Shown: positions 37,925 through 64,000, numbered from the stretch's first letter. The stretch: 64,000 nt of DNA from Leptospira alstonii serovar Sichuan str. 79601 (GCF_000347175.1 NZ_ANIK01000026.1:1-64000), one strand, 5' to 3'. The notes: generated by a model from the sequence alone, not told the origin. A program made the numbers and translations.

Positions 37925-38012
37925 TGGACGTTGGGGGTGGGGCTAAAGATTAGCCTCTGAGAGAGTCCCCGGAACCTGATCAGGATAAAGCCTGCGTAGG
38001 AAAACGGACCAA
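37925..38012 (+). promoter_or_regulatory. TPP riboswitch (THI element) upstream of thiC
   Basis: GTTGGGGGTGGGGC, then CTGAGAGAG, CCCCGGAACCTGATC and GGATAAAGCCTGCGTAGG match the conserved core of thiamine-pyrophosphate riboswitches (CUGAGA, ACCUGAUC, GCGUAGGgA). The short P1 pairing (CGTT with AACG) closes it. It lies 132 bases before the thiC start, so thiamine pyrophosphate should repress thiC expression. Confidence 0.93.
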
Positions 38013-38044
38013 TAGAATTTTTTCATTCAAATTTTTGAATATAA

Positions 38045-41073
<3,029 letters not shown>

Positions 41074-41255
41074 GTTTCCTTTACTATAGAAACTATAATT
41101 GGTTTTACAAAATAAGTCCTATCAAGTTATAAGCTAATCAATGAAAGATTCGGAATTCGTTCTCACTTTTTTTTGGGAGTTTTAAAGAGCGCTTTCCAAA
41201 AGGAAGCTTTCGGTCCGTTTTAAAACGGGATTTTTATTGTATACACGGAGAAGAT

Positions 41256-41570
<315 letters not shown>

Positions 41571-41687
41571 TCCGTTACAAAACAGGGTTTTGGAAGAAGA
41601 AGGATCAAAAATGCACGTTTCAAGTAGCGAGTGGTTAGATTTTAGGACTTTACACAATAAAACGCAAGTGTTCCGACAAGAATGAAG

Positions 41688-41720
<33 letters not shown>

Positions 41721-41752
41721 TGTGGAAGTTTCCGGAATTTCCTCCAATCTCT

Positions 41753-42619
41753 TCAAAAAAGCGCACGTTTCGCTTTTCGTTCCAATCTTTTTCGAGCGGA
41801 TTTTAATTCTGCGTCGGCAATCGACAAGGTCCATTCCGGAAAATGTCTCGCTAAAAAATACTGAAGCCAGGAATCCCAGGTCGCATATCCTAAAAATTTC
41901 TTCTTAGGCAACCAATTCATAAATGCGATCACCACCTTTTCGACGGAGTGGACCGCATTGATCGCCGACCCCATTTCGATTTCTTTTACAAGCTCGGGTT
42001 TATCCTGATTTTCTTTTTTTAATCCGGGAGTATCCGTGGTCGGAGGAAGAAAAACTTTCACTCGAACTCCGTGAATCATCATTTCCTGCCGTAACGCTTG
42101 TGCAAAACCGGTAATCGCAAATTTACTCGCGGAGTAAGCTCCGTAGCCGTAAATGGAAAACGTCGCGAGCATGGAAGAAACAAGCACGATATCTCCGGAA
42201 CCTTGTCGGACGAAATGATCCTGAAAGGCCAAAATCAAGTTAACGTGTCCGAAAAAATTCACGTCCATCAGCCGACGAAAGTCCAATTCGCTCAGATCCC
42301 CGACCCTTCCTACTTTCGCATAACCGCTGTTACAGATGAGTAGATCCAGTCCTCCTAAAACTCCGAGGGCTTTTTTTGCGGCCTTTTCGGTTTGTTCCAC
42401 TTCGGAAACGTCCGCAACCGCAAAATCGAAGACCGCGGCTTTGGAGCCGATCCCGCGCAATTCGGCTACGGTCGTTTTCAACGTTTTTTTGTTTCTGGCC
42501 GAGACGACCACGCTCGCTCCCTGTTTTGCGAACTGGACGGCGAGTCCCTTACCGATTCCGGCGGAACCGCCGGAAATAAATACTTTTTTACCTTCAAATC
42601 GCGTATGATTCGATTTCAT
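41753..42619 (-). CDS. Short-chain dehydrogenase, 3-ketodihydrosphingosine reductase (KDSR)-like
   Basis: A 288-residue SDR enzyme with the NADP-binding GGSAGIGKG motif (about 17-25), the CNSGYAKVG segment, the catalytic Ser (LVSSMLA) and YSASK tetrad (Tyr and Lys about 160-164). The later segment PPTTDTPGLKKENQDKPELV closely follows the PPDTDTPG..EEN..KP signature of 3-ketodihydrosphingosine reductases (KDSR/TSC10). The C-terminal tail (FLARHFPEWTLSIADAELKS) is basic and may bind the membrane. So a long-chain keto-lipid reductase is likely; sphingolipid synthesis itself is an inference, as no serine palmitoyltransferase gene is near. Confidence 0.83.
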   Translation of the reverse strand: MKSNHTRFEGKKVFISGGSAGIGKGLAVQFAKQGASVVVSARNKKTLKTTVAELRGIGSKAAVFDFAVADVSEVEQTEKAAKKALGVLGGLDLLICNSGYAKVGRVGDLSELDFRRLMDVNFFGHVNLILAFQDHFVRQGSGDIVLVSSMLATFSIYGYGAYSASKFAITGFAQALRQEMMIHGVRVKVFLPPTTDTPGLKKENQDKPELVKEIEMGSAINAVHSVEKVVIAFMNWLPKKKFLGYATWDSWLQYFLARHFPEWTLSIADAELKSARKRLERKAKRALF

Positions 42620-42688
42620 ATTCGACGTTTTCCCTTCCTTTTAAAACGACTTTCGAAACGATTCACCGAATTCCAGATATTTTAATAT

Positions 42689-42704
42689 TTTTGAATATTC
42701 AAAA
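42689..42704. promoter_or_regulatory. 16-base perfect palindrome upstream of the SDR gene
   Basis: TTTTGAATATTCAAAA is a perfect palindrome in the gap between the ABC permease stop (42706) and the SDR start (42619), both on the minus strand. It could be an operator in the SDR promoter region or part of a transcription end for the ABC genes. Confidence 0.35.
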
Positions 42705-42705
42705 C

Positions 42706-43463
<758 letters not shown>

Positions 43464-43467
<4 letters not shown>

Positions 43468-44399
43468 TGTGATACCAATTGAACGAATATTTCTTCCAAC
43501 GAGCTTTGATTCGTATTCAAATCTTTGAATTCGATTTTGGCTTTTTTAAGATCCTGTAAAAGCGACGATATTCCGGTTTGTTTCCCGTGAGAATCGTACG
43601 TATATAAAAGTTGTTTCCCGTTGCCTACGATTTCGAGTCCTTTCGTTTTTAAGGTTGCCGGAATTTTTTTCAGAGTTTGATTCAGATCGATCAACAATCG
43701 TTTTTTACCGAGTTTCTGCATGAGTTCCTTTTTATCCTCCACGAGGATCAACTCACCCTTGTTCATCACTCCGATTCGATCCGCAATTTCCTCGGCCTCC
43801 TCGATGTAGTGAGTGGTGAGAATGATGGTCACTCCGCTTTCCCTGAGATTACGAACGATGTTCCACATATCCTTTCTGAGTTCTACGTCCACTCCCGCGG
43901 TCGGTTCGTCCAAAAAGAGAATCCTAGGTTCGTGTGAAAGCGCCTTTGCGATCAAAACGCGCCGTTTCATTCCGCCCGAAAGCGTAAGAATCATCTGATC
44001 TTTTTTATCCCAAAGGGAAAGCGATTTTAAAAGTCGTTCAATATAATCGGGGTTAGGCGATTTCCCGTATAAACCTCTGGTAAAACTCACGGTAGTCCAT
44101 ACGGATTCGAACGCGTGTACGCTCAGTTCCTGCGGTACGAGCCCGATCTGGGATCTCGTAAAACGATAATCTTTGAGAATGTCTTTTCCGGAAACATACA
44201 CCGAACCTTCGCTCGGATTTACGATTCCGCAAATGACGGAGATCAAAGTCGTTTTGCCCGCCCCGTTCGGACCTAGGAGGGCGATGATTTCTCCGTCCTG
44301 AATTTCCAGAGAAACGTTTTTCAACGCTTGAAAACCGTTCGAGTAAAATTTAGAAAGATTGTTTACGGAGACAATGGACGACTTCGTTTTCGGTTTCAT
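43464..44399 (-). CDS. ABC-2 type exporter ATP-binding protein
   Basis: A 311-residue ABC ATPase with Walker [13 protein letters not shown]-loop ([14 protein letters not shown]), signature [19 protein letters not shown], Walker [14 protein letters not shown] and switch His ([14 protein letters not shown]). The extra C-terminal region (about 230-311) is typical of YadG-like exporter ATPases ([18 protein letters not shown]). Operon with the downstream permease. The gap upstream (44400-44510) contains TTACG/CGTAA inverted half-sites at 44408-44426 that may be regulatory. Confidence 0.93.
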
Positions 44400-44510
44400 G
44401 TTCTTCCTTACGTTTTAATTTCGTAAAATCGATTGGGGTAGAATGCCTAAATCCCTTTTTTAGCACAGCATTATTTCATTTTTTGAAAGTAGATTTGTAA
44501 CCGATTTTCG

Positions 44511-52911
<8,401 letters not shown>

Positions 52912-53018
52912 ACGATTTCTCTCCGGTCCCGAAATACGAGCATTCCAAAAATTCGACGTCGTGGCAAGTAATTACATTTTCTCTTGCTCTGAGCGATCCG
53001 AAGTAAATTCTAATCGTA

Positions 53019-54445
<1,427 letters not shown>

Positions 54446-54464
<19 letters not shown>

Positions 54465-54614
54465 GAATCAGAGGTTAGGGTTAGGAGTCAGATCTCAGGG
54501 TTTGAGGACTTTACAAGTTAATTTACAGAATAAGGAAATTATACTTTATTAAAGTCTAAATGCTCTATTATGAAAATGCAACTGAAACCTGATTTCTATT
54601 CACTGATCCCTAAT
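54446..54614. mobile_element. MITE-like element with 26-base terminal inverted repeats (family B)
   Basis: The left end 54446-54471 and the reverse complement of the right end 54589-54614 agree at about 20 of 26 positions (ACTAGGGGTCAGTG / ATTAGGGATCAGTG ... AATCAG). The 117 bases between them are AT-rich and have no coding capacity. It contributes the stop codon of recQ and is immediately followed by family A copy 4. Related single ends lie at 451-511 and 58666-58722. No transposase is nearby and no target duplication was confirmed. Confidence 0.6.
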
Positions 54615-54780
54615 CAGGGGCGTGCCCCGGCGCTTTGCGCCGGGTCGCGCTCTTCGTTTCAATCTGCAACGCACCATTTCAAACTTTTCGTATATTCCGG
54701 TTTCTGCATTTAACTCATGGCGCGTTGCAGGATTTTCACTACGATCGCTCACGCATTGGTTATACCGAACTTACGTTAAA
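54615..54780 (+). repeat. Family A double-hairpin element, copy 4
   Basis: GGGGCGTGC, hairpin 1 (8-base arms 54626-54633 with 54637-54644, loop TTT as in copy 3), GTCGCGCT, hairpin 2 (14-base arms with one mismatch, 54664-54677 with 54717-54730), then GGATTTTCACTACGATCGCT and the tail CGCATTGGTTATACCGAACT with TACGTTAA. Tail and loop are nearly those of copy 3, while both stems differ. It ends three bases before the stop codon of the convergent thioredoxin-fold gene. Confidence 0.8.
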
Positions 54781-54782
54781 TA

Positions 54783-56881
<2,099 letters not shown>

Positions 56882-56942
56882 CCATTTTTCGATTTCTAAA
56901 AAACTTCCTACATTCAACCATGTCCATTCAGTAGGCACTTAC

Positions 56943-58616
<1,674 letters not shown>

Positions 58617-58665
58617 GAACTTTTGTGCTCTAAAATTTACGAGAAACGTGGGAGTTCCCACATTT

Positions 58666-58722
58666 TAGGGATCAGTGAATAGGAGTCAGATGTTAGAGGT
58701 TAAAATTTTTCCGATTTTATCC
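58666..58722 (+). repeat. Family B dispersed repeat, solo copy
   Basis: TAGGGATCAGTGAATAGG at its left end matches the right terminal repeat of the MITE-like element (54589-54614, inverted), and GTTAAAATTTTTCCGATTTT followed by ATCC matches the end of the copy at 451-511. No opposite end is seen nearby. Confidence 0.65.
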
Positions 58723-59496
58723 GGTAACGGCACGTAAGAGATCCGAGTTTAGCGGTCGTTTAAAATCGTACAAAAGCCTAAAGATCGTCAAAGGATGACA
58801 GGGTTTCCTGCCGGAACTTCCTGCAAATTTCCTTTGAGGTTTTAAGACAAATTCTAAGTCTTTGTACCGCTCGAAAAAAGATCCTTCGCATAAGAGTCGC
58901 CCCTGAAAAAGGGTTAAAATGGCGAATAGAGATCATTACCCAACCCTGATCAACTGTGGAGCTGGTTATGATAATTGCTAAGTTATCAAATGATTTTCTC
59001 CTCTTTCCTTCTTTCCTCCTTTGAATCTCTTCAAGTCTAGACCGTTACGCGTTCGGCACAAAATAAGAATGTTTTCAAGACATATTTTCGATCCCTATAA
59101 GACTACTAATTTATCCGAAAAGTCCGATCGTTCCCGATGATTGTAATGCATACAAATTCTCATATTCCAATGAACAAAAAAGAAAGCCCGAATATTTCAT
59201 GTAACGCAAAATTATATTCTTATAAGTATTTAGAATAATTATAAATTCAAATGAATTTAACCTTTTCTAATACGAATTCAATTCGTTTAACAAAATTTGA
59301 CATGAAAAATTCATCATCTATTTATTTCCATTTTTATAAGCCATTTGGGACCTGATGGATTTGAAATTTTCTATTTATTTCATTTTATATCATGCAAAGA
59401 CTTTTATCTTTGTAGGAAGTAACGTCTATAAAGAACGATTCTTTGATTTCCAAGTTTTAAGAGAAAATCTGATTTAACTTGGTTCGATCGTTTTTG

Positions 59497-59532
59497 GTCG
59501 GTTCAAAATAGAATATTTATTTTTGAACCGAC
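59497..59532 (+). promoter_or_regulatory. 12-base perfect inverted repeat in the leader of the AraC-type gene
   Basis: GTCGGTTCAAAA (59497-59508) pairs with TTTTGAACCGAC (59521-59532) around a 12-base AT loop, 80 bases before the start codon. No T-run follows, so an operator (possibly autoregulatory) or an mRNA leader hairpin is more likely than a terminator. Confidence 0.5.
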
Positions 59533-59611
59533 TTCAACTTAAGAGATAGCTTTCCAAACGCCCGAATTATTTTAGGCTAAAAACAAAGGAAAGAATAGGA
59601 GTGAGTGCGTT

Positions 59612-60805
59612 ATGAATTTTTTTCCCGATCTGAATTTTTTCACTTATAATATGACTTTCCTAAAGGACGGTTTATTAAATCGATACCTCGAATTTCTTTA
59701 CTCTGCAAGCGTCGTAATTAGTTTTTTGACAGGGCTCTCCGGCTTTTACAAAGGTTTTTACAAGGCGAAAAAAGATCGGCTCAATTTTGTCCGCGGAATT
59801 TTTTTGATGAGCCTTTGTTTTTTAATTCTAGGACACGGAAGAGCTTTCACACTCATGACGTCCGATCCAAACGGCGCCTTAAATCTCGAAAGGCAATTAT
59901 TTTTCGCCTATTATTACGGATTTGCGATTTGCGCTTCCCTAATTTCCACATTCTATGTAATGCACCTTTTTGGAGTATTAAGAAATCCTTTGCGTCTTAG
60001 CCTCTACAGTTTCATTTTCTTTCCGATCGTTTTTCTCGTTTCCTTAATGTTGAAGAACGTGATTTCCATGGTTTACTTCGGAAAAACCGTCCTCTTTATC
60101 CTACAACTATCTGCGGGAATTTTAACTTTTTCTTATATTCTAAAAAATAAGATGAAAAGGATCTATTTCAATTATCCCTTTCAAAATTTTACGTTAACCG
60201 CCGCTCTCATTTTACATACGATCGGAATGTGGATCGACGCACCGAGTTTGATGATACTTGCGTTTTCTTTTACCGGATTTTTTGTCGTATATTTTTTCAT
60301 ATTGGAATACAATCACCCGGATTTTTGGAAGGTGGGTTTTTCCAGCGAACTGATGGAAGTGAAATCGGAAGATCTAAAAGCGCAAATGCTCCAAACCAAT
60401 CCTAAAAATCTGGTGGAGCGCCTGGACATTGCCCGTATCGAAGATCGAATTCAAAAATTCGTCGAGGATCGCGAATACTTGGATGAAGAGATTCGTTTGT
60501 CCGATTTTTCGGCCTATATCGGCCTTTCTCTGCACCAAGCTTCCTACTATTTGAACAATTACAAGGATCTTAGTTTTACCGACTTCTTAAGCTTTCACAG
60601 ATTGGGAGAGGCGGAACGTATGATTCAGCAAAGACCGGACATTAATCTTTTAGAAGTGGCCCTTGCGAGCGGTTTCAATTCCCCTTCTTCTTTTAGAAGA
60701 GCTTGTCTGAAATTTGCCGGCAAACCTCCGAAGGAATTCAGGAATTACGTCCTTCACAAAAACAATCCGTCGATAAACCTGGAATTACAAGACCAGTTGG
60801 GATAA
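59612..60805 (+). CDS. Membrane-bound AraC-family transcriptional regulator
   Basis: A 397-residue protein. The N-terminal 240 residues contain about seven hydrophobic helices (FLYSASVVISFLTGLSGFYK, GIFLMSLCFLILGHG, LSLYSFIFFPIVFLVSLML, LILAFSFTGFFVVYFFILEY-type), forming a membrane sensor. A linker helix (about 265-290) leads to an AraC-type double helix-turn-helix at about 295-385 (LSDFSAYIGLSLHQASYYLN, FLSFHRLGEAERMI, NLLEVALASGFNSPSSFRRA, FAGKPPKEFR). It should bind DNA from the membrane upon sensing an envelope or lipid signal. An ATG with GGAGTGAGTGCGTT upstream supports the start. Targets are unknown; the unusually long leader suggests autoregulation. Confidence 0.88.
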   Translation: MNFFPDLNFFTYNMTFLKDGLLNRYLEFLYSASVVISFLTGLSGFYKGFYKAKKDRLNFVRGIFLMSLCFLILGHGRAFTLMTSDPNGALNLERQLFFAYYYGFAICASLISTFYVMHLFGVLRNPLRLSLYSFIFFPIVFLVSLMLKNVISMVYFGKTVLFILQLSAGILTFSYILKNKMKRIYFNYPFQNFTLTAALILHTIGMWIDAPSLMILAFSFTGFFVVYFFILEYNHPDFWKVGFSSELMEVKSEDLKAQMLQTNPKNLVERLDIARIEDRIQKFVEDREYLDEEIRLSDFSAYIGLSLHQASYYLNNYKDLSFTDFLSFHRLGEAERMIQQRPDINLLEVALASGFNSPSSFRRACLKFAGKPPKEFRNYVLHKNNPSINLELQDQLG

Positions 60806-60840
60806 ACTCGGACCATTAAAAGCGGTAGGGATCGAGCCGG

Positions 60841-60959
60841 GGTCGATCGACCTCTTTCGTTTCATCCGCTTTGATCGGTAATCCGTCGATCGACCGGAGG
60901 TAAGAGCCCGGTCCTGCGAAAAACAAAAAACTCCGATCCCTGGAGCAGACATCGCAGGA
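60841..60959. terminator. Stem-loop cluster between convergent AraC-type and MORN genes
   Basis: GGTCGATCGACC at 60841-60852 and GTCGATCGAC at 60885-60894 are self-complementary and complementary to each other. Further on, TCCTGCGA (60912-60919) pairs with TCGCAGGA (60952-60959), enclosing CTCC/GGAG. On the minus strand the inner stem is followed by T6-G-T5, a Rho-independent terminator pattern for the MORN gene. The first palindrome, followed by a T-rich run, may terminate the AraC-type gene. Confidence 0.45.
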
Positions 60960-60972
60960 ACCGCCCGAACGT

Positions 60973-61608
60973 TTATCCGTGGCAGCTCAGTTTGTTTCGG
61001 ATGATGGAACATTCCTTTCTTTTTTTCCCGACGTTTAAGTGACCTTCCGCGCTTTCTCCGTCGTCGTAAAATCTTCCGCTAAATACGGCACCGTTTGCAA
61101 ACCGATACGTTCCCGTTCCCAGCTTCTTATCGTTTTGAAAGTATCCGGAATATCGGTCTCCGTCTCGGTAGTGTATGTTTCCGTATCCATGTCGCTTATC
61201 ATTTTTAAAATTTCCGGAATATACTTCTCCCGTATCATATACGTAAACACCGGGTCCGTTTTTACAATTTCCGTCCTTACATCCGGGTGAGGACCCGAGA
61301 TAAGACGCGAGCGATTTGGTTTCTTGTTTGGCAGGTCGATCGGTTTCGCGATTCGAGTCGGTTTCGCGATTCGAGTCGGTTTCTTCCGGCTCCACGTATT
61401 TTTTGGGCAGGCCGAGCGCGTCTTCTTGAAAGAATTTTCTTTCCTTTAACTCGGGCTCCAAATCAAGATCGTTCTTTTTTTTCGAACTCGAAACGTTTTC
61501 CTTTTTTGTAGTCCCTTTGTTTTTTTTGCCGCAATCCGTTAAGACAAAAGAAAGAAGAATGATTCCTAACGTGAAAATTATCTTTTGATTGGATCCGAAA
61601 AGGACCAT
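60973..61608 (-). CDS. MORN-repeat lipoprotein
   Basis: A 211-residue lipoprotein (lipobox FVLTDC) with a Lys/Glu/Ser-rich low-complexity region (about 25-90) and three MORN repeats (GPGVYVYDTGEVYSGNFKND, GYGNIHYRDGDRYSGYFQND, GTGTYRFANGAVFSGRFYDD) at about 120-190. MORN repeats mediate lipid or protein contacts. The start at ATG 61608 is preceded by GGAGG at the right distance; an ATG six codons upstream contains that ribosome site and is unlikely. The low-complexity part includes the tandem repeat TDSNRE-TDSNRE, encoded by an 18-base tandem duplication. Probably an outer-envelope or periplasmic scaffold. Confidence 0.83.
   Translation of the reverse strand: MVLFGSNQKIIFTLGIILLSFVLTDCGKKNKGTTKKENVSSSKKKNDLDLEPELKERKFFQEDALGLPKKYVEPEETDSNRETDSNRETDRPAKQETKSLASYLGSSPGCKDGNCKNGPGVYVYDTGEVYSGNFKNDKRHGYGNIHYRDGDRYSGYFQNDKKLGTGTYRFANGAVFSGRFYDDGESAEGHLNVGKKRKECSIIRNKLSCHG
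61341..61383 (-). repeat. 18-base tandem repeat inside the MORN lipoprotein gene
   Basis: Two complete 18-base units (61341-61358, 61359-61376) plus a partial third encode TDSNRE twice. The unit is a multiple of three, so copy-number change would lengthen or shorten the linker without a frameshift. Confidence 0.85.
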
Positions 61609-61677
61609 CGCCGCCCTCCATTTCAAGTCCTTTCTTTATATATCGGAAGTCGGTTTCGGTTTCAAAAGGTTCGGGTT

Positions 61678-62883
61678 TTAAGAATTTTTCCTCAATCGAA
61701 TTACGCTGATTTCGGAAGGCGCCCCGAGTCGGATCGGCGGTCCCCAATATCCGGTCCCTCGACTCACATAAATCCAAGTATCCTTATGTTTGTGAAGTCC
61801 CGCGACGAATTTCTGCGCGAGATAAATGAGCAGATTACCCGGAAAATACTGGCCCCCATGCGTATGTCCGGATAACTGAAGATTGAATCCCGCATCGGCT
61901 CCTTCAAAGACACTGTTCGGTTGGTGCGCGAGTAGGATTTTGTAATCCGACGTTTCCCCTCCTCTCATCGCCCGATAAGGATCCGTTTTATGTTCCGCGA
62001 GGATCGTTCCCGCTTTGAGATCGGTAACGCCGGCGAGTGTAAGACTGGCCCTTCCGTGTTCCAAAATCCTGTTTTCGTTTAACAAAACTTGAATTCCGTG
62101 TTTCTCCAATTCTCGAATCCAAGAAAGCGCACCCGAATAATACTCGTGATTTCCGGTTACGAAAAAAGTTCCGTGTTTGGATTTAAGATCCGCGAGCGGC
62201 GTGATATGACGCCCGAGTTTACTTACGGGTCCGTCGACCAAATCTCCCGTGATCGCCACCAAATCGGGTTCGAGTTCGTTCACCGTTTTTACGACCGCTT
62301 CTAAAAAACTTTTTTTGATCGTGGGCCCGATATGGATGTCCGAAATCTGAACGATCTTAAACCCGTCCAAGGAAGTATGCAGATCATTCTCGTTGATATC
62401 CACCGAGATCACTTTTAGTTTTCTATGAGCTTGATAGAATCCGATTCCGGTCAGTCCTCCCGCAAATCCAAGCACGGAAAAACTCAATAGTCTGTTTAAA
62501 AATTCCTTTCTTTGTATGAGTTCTCCCGTTGTGTTTTGGGTCGGATCGAAGTTTGGAAATAATTTTGTGAATCCGTAAAAAGAAACGGCCGTTATGTCCT
62601 TCAACAAAACAAGACTGAATAAGATCGTAAAAAATCCGAGCCCCGTAAACGCAAGATACGAAAACACGGTTTGAATTCCTTCGCGTTCGGAAGTTAGGCT
62701 GATGTAATAACTGATCGGAATGCTCAATGTGAACACTAAAATCAACGTCCATCCGAACCAGGAAATCCAACTCTGCGAACTCAAATTCGGAATCAAACGC
62801 AAACCCGTATACGTGTAACCCAATCCGATGATAAGGGTAAATACGGAAAGAAAAATAAGAAAACGAGAAATTTGATTTTCCAT
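61678..62883 (-). CDS. Membrane-anchored metallophosphoesterase (YkuE-like)
   Basis: About 401 residues. Four or five transmembrane helices (about 5-140) precede a calcineurin-like phosphoesterase domain (about 165-400) with the metal-binding motifs [40 protein letters not shown] and [13 protein letters not shown], all complete. Relatives hydrolyse UDP-diacylglucosamine or cell-wall lipids, or nucleotides; the substrate here is unknown. The ATG at 62883 (MENQISRFL) is preferred over 62913 because it begins just before the first helix. It diverges from the GAF gene over about 150 bases. Confidence 0.88.
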   Translation of the reverse strand: MENQISRFLIFLSVFTLIIGLGYTYTGLRLIPNLSSQSWISWFGWTLILVFTLSIPISYYISLTSEREGIQTVFSYLAFTGLGFFTILFSLVLLKDITAVSFYGFTKLFPNFDPTQNTTGELIQRKEFLNRLLSFSVLGFAGGLTGIGFYQAHRKLKVISVDINENDLHTSLDGFKIVQISDIHIGPTIKKSFLEAVVKTVNELEPDLVAITGDLVDGPVSKLGRHITPLADLKSKHGTFFVTGNHEYYSGALSWIRELEKHGIQVLLNENRILEHGRASLTLAGVTDLKAGTILAEHKTDPYRAMRGGETSDYKILLAHQPNSVFEGADAGFNLQLSGHTHGGQYFPGNLLIYLAQKFVAGLHKHKDTWIYVSRGTGYWGPPIRLGAPSEISVIRLRKNS

Positions 62884-63032
62884 GATGTAGATAAGACCGA
62901 AAAAAATTCCCAAAGTTTCTTTTCGTATTAAATATTAGACGGTTCGTATTTTTCTTCGATATTTTCAGTTCCTCGAATATTCCCAAACCCTTGACGATCC
63001 TTCCGTTTCCGCTAGTTTTGACGGAAATATCC

Positions 63033-64000
63033 ATGACTCAATCCGTTTTAGAATTTCAAAAACTGAAAAGTATTTTGAATACGAGTACGATCTTAAATGC
63101 GAACTTGGATCTCTATCAGCTCTTACCTTTGATCATGCTCTACTCCAAGGATCTTTTGGAAGCGGAAGCAAGTTCCTTATTTCTACTCGACGAAACGGGC
63201 GATTTTTTATACTGCGAAGTGGCGCTCGGTGAAAAGGGTGAAATCATTCAAAAATACGGGCGTCTTAATATCGGACAAGGAATCGCGGGCTGGGTCGCCA
63301 AAGAGAAAAAATCGATCATTCTAGAAGACGCCTATTCGGATTCCAGATTCAATCCATCCTGGGATCAAAAAACGGGTTATAGAACCCGTTCCTTGATTTG
63401 TGTTCCTTTGTTCGTGGACAATAAGATCATCGGGACTCTTGAAATTCTCAATAAAACTCAAAACCGTTCCTTCGATTCCTCCGATCTGAATTATCTTTCG
63501 TCCTTATCCGAAGTGGCGGCAATCGCGATCCAAAACGCGAAGATCCACGATCATCTTAAAAAAAGAATCCTGGAACTTTCTCTTCTTTATGAATTCGAAA
63601 AGCTAATCGTTTCCGAAAAGAATATTCAAGAACTGGGAAATTGGGTATTGGAAAAAATCTTGGAATTTTTAGAGGCAAGAACCGGAACCATTTATCTCGC
63701 AGACCATACGAACCGAACGCTGAGAATTCTAGCGGCCAAAGGAATTCCGCAAGAAGCCGTTCAAACGATCACGGTTCCTTTCGGAGAAGGGATTGCCGGT
63801 TGGGTCGCCGTGGAAAAAAGGAATCTTCTCATCCAAAACTTGGAAGAAGACGAACGTTACAATCGGAACGCGAAATATAAGTTCGAGGCGAATTCCCTCA
63901 TCTCTTCTCCTTTGATTTACAGAGACGAACTTTTAGGCGTGATCAGCGTTAACAGTAAAAATTCAGGTTTTGCGTTTCATCAAAACGATTTGGAAATGTT
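63033..64000 (+). CDS. GAF-domain signalling protein, 3' end beyond window
   Basis: ATG 63033 opens a frame that stays open to the window edge (322 codons). Two GAF domains are visible: about 25-165 (ASSLFLLDETGDFLYCEVAL, IGQGIAGWVAKEKKSIILED, SLICVPLFVDNKIIGTLEIL) and about 190-320 (GTIYLADHTNRTLRILAAKG, FGEGIAGWVAVEKRNLLIQN, SLISSPLIYRDELLGVISVN), joined by a helical linker. Tandem GAFs usually precede an output domain (histidine kinase, GGDEF, cyclase or SpoIIE), which must lie beyond the edge. No signal or membrane segment, so it is cytoplasmic. Confidence 0.88.
   Translation, partial: MTQSVLEFQKLKSILNTSTILNANLDLYQLLPLIMLYSKDLLEAEASSLFLLDETGDFLYCEVALGEKGEIIQKYGRLNIGQGIAGWVAKEKKSIILEDAYSDSRFNPSWDQKTGYRTRSLICVPLFVDNKIIGTLEILNKTQNRSFDSSDLNYLSSLSEVAAIAIQNAKIHDHLKKRILELSLLYEFEKLIVSEKNIQELGNWVLEKILEFLEARTGTIYLADHTNRTLRILAAKGIPQEAVQTITVPFGEGIAGWVAVEKRNLLIQNLEEDERYNRNAKYKFEANSLISSPLIYRDELLGVISVNSKNSGFAFHQNDLEM

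Larger units (their letters stand above)
58617..59611. other. 995-base intergenic region without a gene
   Basis: No reading frame of credible quality was found. Contents from left to right: the short hairpin GTGGG-AGTT-CCCAC (58648-58661); family B repeat end 58666-58722; about 300 bases of mixed sequence (58723-59040); then a strongly AT-rich stretch (59050-59600) with a possible promoter (TTGACA 59297-59302, 16-base spacer, TATTTA 59319-59324) and the inverted repeat at 59497-59532. The AT-rich half looks like a long leader for the AraC-type gene; an unannotated small RNA cannot be excluded. Confidence 0.6.

Overview
The window reads as chromosomal DNA of a Leptospira species, probably a member of the pathogen-related clade with a moderately high GC content. 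The evidence is the leptospiral protein families (DUF1564, DUF1554 and DUF1566 lipoproteins, a LipL48-like beta-helix lipoprotein), the loose spirochaetal lipoboxes, and the general gene style. Species cannot be settled from the sequence alone. No tRNA, rRNA, CRISPR array or intact insertion sequence was seen.

Layout. 1-8.7 kb: a DUF1564 gene running off the left edge, then a TonB-energised outer-membrane uptake locus (surface lipoprotein, small lipoprotein, TonB-dependent receptor, exbB, two exbD, tonB). 8.7-15.8 kb, minus strand: a YceK-like/ankyrin lipoprotein and a four-gene overlapping operon (membrane-bound class III nucleotide cyclase, FecR-domain protein, fibronectin-III-like protein, DUF1554 lipoprotein). 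16-19.1 kb: MscS channel, UbiA-like membrane protein, a CarF/PEDS1-type plasmalogen desaturase and a DUF2721 protein.

19.1-37.5 kb is an accessory island and the most unusual part. It holds four intact genes that share an almost invariant N-terminal WGR domain but have unrelated C-termini: a beta-propeller-like region, an unrecognised region, leucine-rich repeats, and an ATP-dependent DNA-ligase core with a second WGR domain. Between them lie fragments of at least two further WGR genes and one further ligase gene, immunity-type genes (ankyrin-DUF4303, WG repeats, two DUF1629/Imm11 genes of which one is frameshifted), ankyrin debris, and a GC-rich 7TMR-DISM/SpoIIE phosphatase gene that looks foreign. 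A previously unnamed module (a P-[KR]-S-F motif followed by a GEP motif) is shared by several of the proteins. The island ends at a class III cyclase gene broken by one in-frame stop codon.

37.5-58.6 kb is housekeeping: TPP riboswitch and thiC, a DUF1566 lipoprotein, ppnP, a KDSR-like reductase, an ABC-2 exporter, recC-recB-recD as an overlapping operon with recQ divergent, a thioredoxin-fold YyaL-like protein and a TolC-family channel. 58.6-64 kb: a 1-kb intergenic region, a membrane-bound AraC-type regulator, a MORN-repeat lipoprotein, a membrane metallophosphoesterase and a two-GAF protein cut by the right edge.

Two dispersed repeat families are visible. Family A (four copies at about 0.5, 6.2, 37.7 and 54.6 kb) is a roughly 160-base element with two successive hairpins; the stems differ in sequence between copies but stay self-complementary, while the flanks are conserved. 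Family B is a GGGTCAGTGG-type repeat; at 54.45-54.61 kb two inverted copies bound a 169-base MITE-like segment whose left end supplies the last codons and stop of recQ.
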